From contig JAUCBJ010007102.1 in assembly GCA_032718475.1 (NCBI GenBank), forward strand, positions 1 to 39,866: DNA of 39,866 nucleotides, written 5' to 3'. How positions within the stretch are numbered: position 1 is the stretch's first letter; each line of letters opens with the position of its first letter. A program made the position numbers and the translations under genes. A model generated the notes under the pieces. The model did no database searches, had not been told where the DNA came from, and saw nothing but the letters and a program-made list of their open reading frames with translations. Source of the stretch: Nemertoderma westbladi (lineage: Eukaryota > Xenacoelomorpha > Nemertodermatida > Nemertodermatidae). Of this stretch, positions 11,802 to 21,358 are shown piece after piece.

Positions 11802-14800
11802 AGCATTCCGATTTGGTAGCGATGATCAATAAGTTTGGTTGATTCTTTGAGCATCTCTAATGCTTTGAGTTCGTCCCTAGAATAAGCTTTGTCTTCATCA
11901 TTTTCCATAAGAAAATCAGATGGAGTAGTTGTACCGAATTTATCTAGTCCTAAGAATTGATTAAGTTGTAGTTCCAGTTCCTTAATGAGTAGAGTTGTTT
12001 CCTTTGCAACTATGTGATGGACACTAACACTGGGAAGATGGGAAACATTTCCCACAGGGCCAATTACACACCAACCAAAGGGAGTATGGATAGCAGAAGG
12101 TTCTGAGTTAGGATGTTCAGGCCACTTATGCTTATCGCGAAACAAAGCCTGGGGGTAATTTGCACCTATGAGGACAGTGATGGATGGAATGTCCACTTTG
12201 GGATGAGCCAATTCCAAAGAGAGGGGGAAAAGATGAGGAAAAGTTTGCAGGTCAATGTGCTTGCTGACATGAAGAAACTCACGCTTAATATTTGAAGTTA
12301 CGAAGACCTTGTCGAACCTCATAACTAAGTTTGGATCAGTATCTAACTTGCCAGGAACAGGAGTTACTGAACATGATACCTCCCCGACTGAGACAGGTTT
12401 ATCAATATCTAACAATGTACTCAATCGTAATGATGTTTGACGTGGGATTATACCAACATGGTCAATGACAGATTTGTCAATGAAAGATGAAGTAGAACCG
12501 TCATCCAATAAGGCAAATGTAGAAACACTTTCCTTGTCGAAAGAAAGCCTAATTGGAACAACCGAAAGCCAGACAGAGGGGGTCTGTTTCGAAAAAAGGA
12601 CCTCAGAGTCAACAATGGATGACATGCCAACCTGTTCTGATTCTTCTGATGCTATAGATCCTTGTACAAAGTTTGAATCTGTAGTGATTTTCTTAGCAGG
12701 TGATTTGCTAGTTTCCTTTGAAGTAGTGCTATTCTTATTCATAGAACTTGAAGAAGAATTGCTGGACTTTGTCTTTGCAGCATCAGGATTATGAAGGCTT
12801 GTATGGTGTCGTTTGGAACATCCAGGAGTCTTACAATTGTATTTAGAGGTACAAGTTGAAGGGTTATGGTCATAATAAAGACAATTATAACACAATTTCT
12901 TATCCTGAACAACTTTCTTTCTGTCAGCAAGAGATAATTCAAGATATTCTGGACATGAAGAAATACCATGATCTAAACCATTACACTTCATGCATTTCCT
13001 TGTGGATGTTTTTATGGTATCTATATTAAGGGTAGTGACCTTAGGTTTTGGTTCAGTAGGTGCTAGCGACCTTTGACTTGGTTGATTTTGTGCAGTAGAA
13101 TTAGACGAGTATGTGGACGAGTGGGAACTATGGGGAACATACACAGGGTCATTGATGACCTCTGCTTCTTCATCTACGAATGCTGCTAATACTTGGAGGG
13201 TAGGTTCATGGTTACCATGGGAGCGTCGATAACTACGAGCATGGCGGCACCACCTACGATGGATGTCTGGTGGGAGATTGGATGCAACTTGTTTGAGATT
13301 GGCTGAAGAGTTCATCTCATTGCTATCTGATAGTTGCTGAAGAACTGCAACATTAGACATAATATTATCAGCATAATTACGGAGTCGTTCTCTACGCTGG
13401 GTTGCTGATCCACCTAAATCTGTCTTGACAGTAAGTTTATCAAGAATAGTTTGGATAATGACACTAGGGTGGCCATATCTGTTATGAAGGGCCATCCAAG
13501 CACTGGAGTATCCGTTAGGAAGACCACTATACATTTCAATAAGGGTATGAGCCTTGCCTGTGGTATACTGCAAGAGATAATTCAACTTATCATATTCATC
13601 AAGAGGTTTGGAATCTATCTGAGCTCTGAAAGTTGCCAAGAAAGAAATATAGTTGGCAGGATTGCCATCAAAAGACTTTGGTTGAGGAGGTGGAAGAGAA
13701 AGCTTAGTGTTAAGTTTGTCCAAAGTATCAAGAGTCTTTGAAAATATACCATCAACAGAGGAAGAATTTATGTTTGATAAATTTGGATTAATATAACTGC
13801 TACCACTGGGAGGAAGACCAGTAGAAGGACATCCATAGCCTCCTTGACTATGGTAGGGATGATTTGGCTGAGAAGGTCCCCCCATGGCGATATGTGGGGA
13901 CATACTATAAATACCTATATCCCCAGTAGGCTGGCCTGAGAAAGAATTGTATCCACTTATTGGGTTGGATGGATGAGAGTGGTTGCCACGACCTACATTA
14001 TGATTGATATGGTAACTAGATAATAATTCAGTAGTCAACAGTGTTGTAATTGACATATTGCTACTGGTATTACTATTATTAACACTAGGTCTAGGATAAC
14101 TATCTACATTAGGGACAATCCTAGTACTATAAGCGTTACTAAGGCTAGGAAGGCTATATATAGATTGCTGTGTAAAATAAGGTGTAGGCACTACAGTTAC
14201 AGGGGTATTAATATCAGTATGCTTACCAACTATAGTAGGCCTATTACTAATAGCTAAACTTGGCAGTGGCAGAATTGGTGATAAACAGGGGGTAGAAGCA
14301 GGATTAAACGTTATATTAGGCATGCTGGGGCCAGTATTAATTGCTGAAAAATTGTTTTCAGTTTTAAGCCCCGCCGGCTGAATAAAAGGGTTTGGAATTG
14401 CAGGTTTCTCTTTGAAGTCTACTAGATCTCCTTCAGCCATTTCCTGCTCGGCTTGTTCCAATTTTAATTTAGATAAATCTAATTTGTCTTTGGCCTCTAA
14501 TTCAGCACGTCTTATATTTTGTTTGGCCTCTAATTCAGCACGTCTTATATTTTGTTTGGCCTCTAGTTCAGCAATTGCATGTTCTTGCTTAAGCCTGTTA
14601 TAACTCTGGGTAGCTGTAGAAGATACACGAGAACCGTTTGAATGTACACTATCAGCCATAGAATGCGTACGTGTTCTATGTCTACTAGGTTGTAATGGTA
14701 ATTGGATAGATTCAAACGCATTCTGAGAAACAGAATAAGGATTTGTATTACCGGAAGTAGGCCCACCGGTACCGGAAGTAGGCACACCGGTAGCAGAAAC

Positions 14801-15100
14801 CCTTTGGCGTACCGGTACAGTGTCGGAGGTAGGCCTAACTACAGGATTTCTTTGCCTACCGCTACCTGTTGGGTTTGTCGGTCTACTGTCGTCATTGTCA
14901 GAGTGAATGTTAATGGCAGTGGAGTGGAGCTGGAGATGGTCGGTTGTACTTACACCTATACTCGCCGGATCCGGATCATGATAGGCTTGGCTGTCTCTGT
15001 CGTCGATGATACCGTTTTCCAAACCGTCCGAAATGTTCGGATTGACCAGAGTTTCATCCATGATGTTAATTATAGACGCGCCCGCGTCTGCAAATACCAC
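11759..15100 (-). CDS. BEL/Pao Gag-protease (BEL element 2)
   Basis: 1113 residues from an ATG. N-terminal Ser/Thr-rich region, then a coiled coil with the tandem unit AELEAKQNIRR (about 177-223; the 33-bp repeat is visible at 14470-14570). A BEL Gag domain follows (PPPQPKSFDGNPANYISF through the GYSSAW...RYGHPSVI signature of DUF1759, about 470-565). Zinc knuckles are CMKCNGLDHGISSC and CYNCLYYDHNPSTC plus CKTPGCSKRHH (about 703-765). The protease domain has ALLDDGSTSSFID near 860, and the C-terminal part (PFGWCVIGPV) leads to RYQIGMLWK, the start of the RT region, where the frame breaks. This is a different family from BEL element 1, judged from Gag sequence and zinc-knuckle spacing. Gag assembles particles and the protease matures them. 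Confidence 0.87.
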   Translation of the reverse strand: MVFADAGASIINIMDETLVNPNISDGLENGIIDDRDSQAYHDPDPASIGVSTTDHLQLHSTAINIHSDNDDSRPTNPTGSGRQRNPVVRPTSDTVPVRQRVSATGVPTSGTGGPTSGNTNPYSVSQNAFESIQLPLQPSRHRTRTHSMADSVHSNGSRVSSTATQSYNRLKQEHAIAELEAKQNIRRAELEAKQNIRRAELEAKDKLDLSKLKLEQAEQEMAEGDLVDFKEKPAIPNPFIQPAGLKTENNFSAINTGPSMPNITFNPASTPCLSPILPLPSLAISNRPTIVGKHTDINTPVTVVPTPYFTQQSIYSLPSLSNAYSTRIVPNVDSYPRPSVNNSNTSSNMSITTLLTTELLSSYHINHNVGRGNHSHPSNPISGYNSFSGQPTGDIGIYSMSPHIAMGGPSQPNHPYHSQGGYGCPSTGLPPSGSSYINPNLSNINSSSVDGIFSKTLDTLDKLNTKLSLPPPQPKSFDGNPANYISFLATFRAQIDSKPLDEYDKLNYLLQYTTGKAHTLIEMYSGLPNGYSSAWMALHNRYGHPSVIIQTILDKLTVKTDLGGSATQRRERLRNYADNIMSNVAVLQQLSDSNEMNSSANLKQVASNLPPDIHRRWCRHARSYRRSHGNHEPTLQVLAAFVDEEAEVINDPVYVPHSSHSSTYSSNSTAQNQPSQRSLAPTEPKPKVTTLNIDTIKTSTRKCMKCNGLDHGISSCPEYLELSLADRKKVVQDKKLCYNCLYYDHNPSTCTSKYNCKTPGCSKRHHTSLHNPDAAKTKSSNSSSSSMNKNSTTSKETSKSPAKKITTDSNFVQGSIASEESEQVGMSSIVDSEVLFSKQTPSVWLSVVPIRLSFDKESVSTFALLDDGSTSSFIDKSVIDHVGIIPRQTSLRLSTLLDIDKPVSVGEVSCSVTPVPGKLDTDPNLVMRFDKVFVTSNIKREFLHVSKHIDLQTFPHLFPLSLELAHPKVDIPSITVLIGANYPQALFRDKHKWPEHPNSEPSAIHTPFGWCVIGPVGNVSHLPSVSVHHIVAKETTLLIKELELQLNQFLGLDKFGTTTPSDFLMENDEDKAYSRDELKALEMLKESTKLIDHRYQIGMLWKQYPLSLSIITP

Positions 15101-16375
15101 GATATACGCAGGCCTGTTGGCCTAACGTGCAGCAGTAGCCTATCTGCCTATTGCCTACCTACCACTACCACTGCTGCTGCTACCAGACAGCCTACTCTAG
15201 GACTAATTTACTGAACCTACTGTCAATGCCTGAATGCTGCAATGTCAGCAGGCGGTAAGGTGGTAACAGACTGGCAGAGGCGTTAGGGCTTGTGAAGGAG
15301 AACAGAAAAAAGCATAGGCCCAGGCCTATGTGCATGTGCAATAAGCATAAATTGCAGTCAGTACGGCTACAGCCAGACAGCAGTAAAGCGCAGTATTTCT
15401 TTTTTAATACCGATACGTTATTAATAAAAAAAAAATGATTTAGAAATTTATAATTATTTCTTTTGAACAAAACTGTCCCGGCTAAACAGTAGGAAAGCGG
15501 TTTGGGTCGCTTTTGGTTATTTTATGAGGCTTTGCCGGTAAAACCTTCATTTGGCGGCTGTAATACTAATGCCCGTCAGCCCGTATTCTACCGTGCTGGC
15601 GCGCTTGGCGTAATTTCATCACCTGAGCATGTAAACGTTAATTGCCAATGGCCTTTAAAATAAATATTCTTTATTATAAAACCTTCAGTTTATTTATTTC
15701 CTAAATCAGGCATGTCACTAAATGCGATATGAGCCAAAAAGGGATGACAATAATCATGCAGTGTAGTGATGAAAATGGAACGCACACGCACAGTTCAAAA
15801 GAAATACTGGCGTTTATACAGCCGCATAGACGGGTGTCTAAGAGACTGCTAGAAACAGATAAAGGATAAAGTAGCTACTGACAGACGCAGTCAGTAGCTG
15901 GTGGACACAGAGCAGAAAGTCTGATGTCCGTGTGATTCTATTCATCAGAATGAATGAATGAATGAATGAAATAGCAGTACGTCCAGTATTTATAGGTGAC
16001 AGAGTGAAGAATGTATCAAATTATTAGTGTTGGCGGGAAATTTGAATGTTAATGAAGATAATGATAATGAATGAAATACCTAAGATATTTTTTACGTTTT
16101 TTGAGGGGGTAAGGACGCCGAAAGCCGTGACACTTCACTTGAACCCCATGGGCAGCACAATGCCGCCTTAATCAATTGTAAGAATATTATTGGTTAAATT
16201 GAAATTAAATTGCAAATTGCATAAATTATGTAATGTAATATATTACCCTCAAACCAATAGGAATCCCTTCAAGCAATATTAAATTAACTTTTCTAGACCA
16301 GTTTTTCCTGCCGCCCAACACGAATATGAAATCCATTTTTCTTCCTCAATAGTTATAAGAAAGTTATAAGAGCAT
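15101..16375. other. Non-coding leader region upstream of BEL2
   Basis: No supported gene. Contains a (GAAT)n microsatellite at about 15951-15970. I found no tRNA primer-binding site that I can place with confidence: a TGG-leading stretch lies on the minus strand near 17832, but it is about 26 bp inside the proposed repeat edge. Confidence 0.4.
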
Positions 16376-16504
16376 TTAAATAAAGGCGGCACCCTGCCGC
16401 CCGGGGGTGAAGTTATAATTATATAAAGGCGCACACTGCCGCCTTTAAGAGCTGGTCCTGAATTATTTAGAATGAAAAATGCGGCAGTGTGCCGCCTTTT
16501 TTAA
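16376..16504. mobile_element. Short inverted-repeat element (MITE-like), about 130 bp
   Basis: Left end reads TTAAATAAAGGCGGCACCC... and the right end is its near-perfect reverse complement (...GTGTGCCGCCTTTTTTAA), giving about 24-bp arms. A third GGCG/CGCC palindrome sits near 16425-16448. TTAA occurs at both ends, which could be a duplicated target, but AT-richness makes this weak. Confidence 0.5.
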
Positions 16505-16756
16505 GTATTGGTACGCAAATGGTTAATCTGAACCATAACATGGACCATAACTAAATCATGGACAAAACCATATCGGTATAATTTTTACCTCACTGTGACC
16601 TTGAGAGATCTAAAGCACTACCCGAATCATAATTGTATCTTGAAACAGAACCCTTACATGAAACCATAACAGCGATGACGAAAAACTGGAGACAGAGGCG
16701 GGGGGGGGGGGGGGGATGGAAGCAAAACCCGCCTTGGCGAATTAATATCCCGCCTC

Positions 16757-16909
16757 AATGTTAAATTCTCAATTTAGGGAAAGGAGCAGGTTACAGTGAC
16801 ACGTTATTTTAACCAAAACAATAAACTAAACAAAATAGAAAAGCTTACAGTTTTCTTTTTGAGAGTAATCAGATGTTATTTGCGTCGAATTTCCCCGGAG
16901 AGGGATGAA
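16757..16909. repeat. Dispersed repeat, copy 1 (second copy at 34097-34248)
   Basis: Begins 'tcaatgttaaattctcaatt' and ends 'gagagggatgaa'. The same sequence with scattered differences occurs in the same orientation at 34097-34248. Copy 1 is bracketed by a poly-G run near 16699-16715 and a poly-C run near 16927-16952. No coding capacity; family unknown. Confidence 0.75.
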
Positions 16910-17857
16910 ATTTTATTGCGTCCATTCCCCCCCCCCCCCCCCCCCCCCCCCCTATCTGCAAAACTGAATCATAACATTACTCTGGGCGTATTGAGACCGT
17001 TTTACATATAACCTGGCGATATGTCGACTTTTAATAACCCAATTGGCAAATTTTTAACATATTTAGCTTCTGGCGCATGCCGAATATTTTATAACAAAAT
17101 TGGCGTTTCATTACATGTTCGTAAATATTACAAATTGAGACAAGTTTCTTGTTGTTCGTGTGCCAGAATATACTTAGTAGAAATGCAATAAACAGAGAAG
17201 CCGGCAAATGTAATAAATGTAAATTGTTGAGAAAACCCCTATCATTAAAATTGTCTGACCGCATAATACGAACCTTTATCCTAACCTTAACATGAACCAC
17301 ATTAAAATTCCTTGTCTTATTATTATTATTATTACTTGTATTACTTGTACCTAGACCTAGACCAGCCTAGACCTAGACATTCAACAATCCGTCATAACAT
17401 ACAGCCATACCAATACTTCAATGCAGAAACGTGATTGGCGCAAGTTTTCGGTGCTGCTTCCCAGTGGATGTTTACTGGTCACACATATTTTCGTTTCATC
17501 AGCCGTTCCTTCCCCCTCTGGGGCTCCACTCCATTGTAATTACAAATCACATTCAATGAATTCAATAGCTAAATTTGCAGTGAAAACATTGTCAAAGGGA
17601 GTGAAAATAATGTAGTTGATTGTTTAACGCCATTTCTATGGAAGGAGTTAAAATAATGTTCTATTTTTAAATAAAATTTATTGGTTTTACAGTATTATAT
17701 TATTAGCTTCACAATTTTTTCATTTATGGCGCATTTCCTACTAATCCCTTATTAGAAAATTCATTTTAATCATAATTTGTTAATTCGTCATTTTTTATAT
17801 TTATTGCGCATTGTTAACTGCGATCTGAACCAATATCATATATAAGAAAGGCGTATT

Positions 17858-19461
17858 TGATACATTATATCTATATATATATATATACCCGTATAATGGG
17901 TTTTGACAATGTTTGAAATAAATGTTATTATTTCTGGGTAAGGAGTCACTGCACAGAAGCTGAACGCCCTCAGTGGAGTGCTACTTGTTGGACACTAAAA
18001 CAAATAATTCTACTTTACTAAGTTACTTATCACTACAAATTACTTACAATTACAGTTTGAGATTACAATCTCTAAATAAACACTAAAAGGTTACACATAC
18101 AATTTTTTAGGGTAATTTGACAAGAAATCTACAAACCGGTCTAACAAGGAGTTAGAATTTCTGGTTCTTACAAACTGACAGGATACTACGGTATTTGAAA
18201 ACAATAAAGCAGTAGTAAGTAAATTGCGTTGTCCAGATAAAGAAATACCACCGTCTGACGACTTATAGTCTTAGCTCTATAAGTACTACGTCATGTACCC
18301 GGAGTGTCCTTACCTAGAAGTTAATTACCGCAGCCAACCAGAGCTAACGTGCCTATTAACCACTTTACAACACAAATATACTGCCTACACACTAATTACT
18401 TTCGGAAAGCACTATACTCTAAACCCTAAATTAGGTACAAGTACTTATGCAACAAATAACCAGCAGTTAAATATACTTGAACAGCCAAAAGAACCACGGT
18501 ATCTGCTGGAGTGACCGGAGCACAAAATCACCAGTCTTTACCTACGCCAAACAGCCCTGATGTAGTACCGGGGTTAATTTAACTATAACGGTATGTATAA
18601 CAAGCACAATTACTGTAAGAATAAACTTGGGGAGTTGGTGGTTGCGAATACTCGCATAGACTCTGAATAATAATATTATGCTACCCGTGCAGACTATACA
18701 AACAAAATACAGACCAAATGCTGGCAGACTACTGGCAAGCCTAAATAAACTACAGTATATGCAGACTCCGAAATGGTTAGTTAGTAGGCGTTCTAACCAA
18801 GTAGTACGACTTATTCTTTTGGGGGGATTTACCTTACAACACTGGATGCCCCCACCTTCCTAACAAGCACTTTATCGGACAGACACTCTACACACACTGC
18901 GAACGCTTCAGACCTAACAACAGTTTGACAACAATCCGGCCTACAAATTATTTGTACAATCTGAGCAGGCTTACATGCCTTCTGCTCAATATTACACTTA
19001 CAGATAAATAATACTGACAGAAATAAGTAAACCATACAAAGGAAATGGGGTGATCAATCCCTAATCCCAACAGCCTACAATATACAATATTTCACAATCG
19101 AAATAATACTGGTACCTATAAGTACCGGTTCGGGTGGTTAGGTAGTTAGGCCTACAGTTTACCGTCCGACCGGTACATTCGGCTTTATTGCCTACGGTGC
19201 AATAAAGAAACTAAAATCTATTATTGTTCGCGCTTTTAGACCTTTAGCAGTTTAACCTGCCAATTTTAGTTGTCCTTTTGTTTATAAATCGACTTTAGCC
19301 TATATCAATTATTTAATGTACTGAAGTTACATCAGCCGAAGCCAGTCTGTGCGCGATCATTCACCCACAGTTAAGGGAGACTGGATTCGGATGCTTTGAT
19401 AGTGATTGCAGTGTAGACCTACTGTATTATTCGATTGATCGTTAATATATAATCTCTGACA
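17858..19461 (-). repeat. Long direct repeat copy B (LTR candidate)
   Basis: About 1.6 kb, homologous to 5458-7413 and in the same orientation, without the 287-bp internal duplication. It ends CTGACA at 19461, only 2 bp before the BEL3 LTR begins at 19464. Upstream of BEL2 gag it could be that element's 5' LTR, but the leader would then be 2.7 kb long and contain unrelated repeats. Short frames inside it, such as 18293-18514, are not conserved in copy A and are not genes. Confidence 0.6.
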
Positions 19462-19463
19462 AT

Positions 19464-20037
19464 TGTGACGGGATCAATGGATCCCGACCGGTTATAGTTA
19501 GTACGCGTCACAGCGGGCTGATGGGTGGATATGATATAATATATATAAGGTCTGAGTTCGGTGTTCAACTGAAGTATAATATTGTAATATAGATGATAGC
19601 AATAATTGGTAGATACAGGTACCGGTAGGATAATGTATACAGCACCGCAACGACGGTCGAACTATGTGGCCGGTCCGTGGTAAACTAATCACTGAGTAAA
19701 CTGACCAGTAATGTGGTATGTAACATAATATATATTGGTTACTGCACTGTGGCCTTGCTACTCAGCTGATGCCTGCCCCCCCCCCCCCCATTGGCTACTA
19801 ATCTACTTCACACCCTCTGTCCTGTGGGGGTGTTTCCCACCCCGCTGCTGTTACTTCCCTTTTCCCTGGAGGCTTAACCTCTGACCTCCATTGTGTGAGG
19901 CCCTCTGGGGTTTGTCGTCCCTGTTTTATTGGGGTGACACAAGGTTGATATTGGTAATCAACCTCGTGCTCCCAATATTGCTTAGAGGCCTCGCTGGCCC
20001 AACTTTGTGGGGTGTTAGCGGAATTGATTCGCTAACA
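19464..20037 (-). mobile_element. 3' LTR of BEL element 3
   Basis: 574 bp with retroviral-type ends (TGTGACGG...CTAACA on the plus strand, so TG...CA on either strand). It is homologous to 26190-26769. On the minus strand it is immediately preceded by a polypurine tract, which fixes it as the 3' LTR of a minus-strand element. Both ends fold into hairpins (GGGATC/GATCCC at one end, GTGTTAGCG/CGCTAACAC at the other), and an internal hairpin GGTTGAT/ATCAACC lies near 19955-19975. It contains a poly-C run near 19777. Confidence 0.85.
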
Positions 20038-20046
20038 CTCCCCCCC
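20038..20046 (-). other. Polypurine tract of BEL element 3
   Basis: Reads GGGGGGGAG on the minus strand, directly abutting the LTR start TGTTAGCG. In LTR retroelements this is the plus-strand priming site; its position gives the orientation of element 3. Confidence 0.8.
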
Positions 20047-20559
20047 ATGCTATCTTCCCAGTGAGAAGATAGCATCAACCACTAGTGCGCTTCAATTCCG
20101 CTGGAACTCGATCTATTATCGGGTGTGGGGTGGAGTTATTTTCTTGGAGTCGGCTTTCCAGGCTGCTCCCTATGGGTATGATGTCACTACCCTCTGGCGT
20201 CTCGTGTCGGGCCGATCGTGCGTTTCTCTCACACAATTTTTGTTTCACCGACACTCTCACCACTCTAGCTCCGCTCTCTAACTCAACTCGCTCTTATTCT
20301 CTCCCCACACCTGAATCGCACTCTTCTCTCTCTCCAACAGCTCTTCTCACTATCTCCTCCCTACTCTCTGCCACTCCCTAAGGCCCTAATCTCTAATGCT
20401 ACCCCTGTGCTATCATATTATCTACCTACTACTCACTTGCTAACTATCTAACTCTCTTACTAACTCTAACTATCTCTCTAAGCCTACTAACTTTAACTCT
20501 AACTCTACTAACCACTAACTCTACTCCCTGCTAAGTCTACTAACTCTTACTCTACTAAA

Positions 20560-21190
20560 TCTCTCTAATTCTTACCAACTCTTCTACTACGTGGCACTTA
20601 GGGTGCCCACAACCCTCTGCTACTACCTCCATCTACGTGGCACTTGCGGTGCCCACAACCACTCTACTACTACTTTAACTAAAACCCTCTAACTCTCTAC
20701 TAACTCTAACTCTACTTAGTCTACCCCTTTCTACTCTCTACGTGGCGCTTGCGGTGCCCACAACCACTCTTTCACCACCTCTATCTACGTGGCGCTTGCG
20801 GTGCCCACAACCACTCTACTACTACTTCCATCTACGTGGCGCTTCCGGTGCCCACAACCTCTCTACTATCTGACACCCTATGTGTCCGTCTCTACTACTC
20901 TACTACCTCTAACTCTACTACCTGGCACCCTTTGTGCCCTCTCTACTACTCTACTACCTCTAACTCTCTAACTCTACTACCTGGCATCCTATGTGCCCTC
21001 TCTACTACCCTACTACCCGGCACCCTATGTGCCCTCTCTACTACTCTACTACCTCTAACTCTCCACCTCCACTACTACCTCTATCTATGTGGCGCTTCCG
21101 GTGCCCACAACCTCTCTACTACTACTACTTTCTACGTGGGGCTTCCGGTGCCCACAACCCCCCTACTACTACTCGTGGCATGGCAATATG
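20560..21190. repeat. CT-rich compound minisatellite
   Basis: Two interleaved motifs repeat: 'ctacgtggcgcttgcggtgc' followed by 'ccacaacc' (starting near 20590, 20634, 20733, 20784, 20834, 21090, 21138) and 'tgtgccctctctactactc' (near 20934, 20991, 21029). It occupies the place between the Gag-protease frame and the 3' LTR of BEL element 3 where pol or a 3' UTR would be. Open frames across it on the plus strand are low-complexity artefacts. The flanking 20047-20560 is also CT-rich and shows no gene. Confidence 0.8.
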
Positions 21191-21358
21191 CCACACTCCC
21201 TTACCCCGCCGCCTTCTAACCTAACTATCTACTAATATCTACTATTCTTATTTTATTATTTAATTATTTTATTATTTGTTTTTAATTAAATAATTATTTT
21301 CTTGTGGGAAGGGCGTCTCGCCCTCATTCCCACCCCCCTCAGTCCAAATATTGGACGA

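Noticed and set aside
20749-21219. 156-residue plus-strand frame
   Set aside because: Low-complexity translation of the CT-rich minisatellite, on the strand opposite to BEL3.
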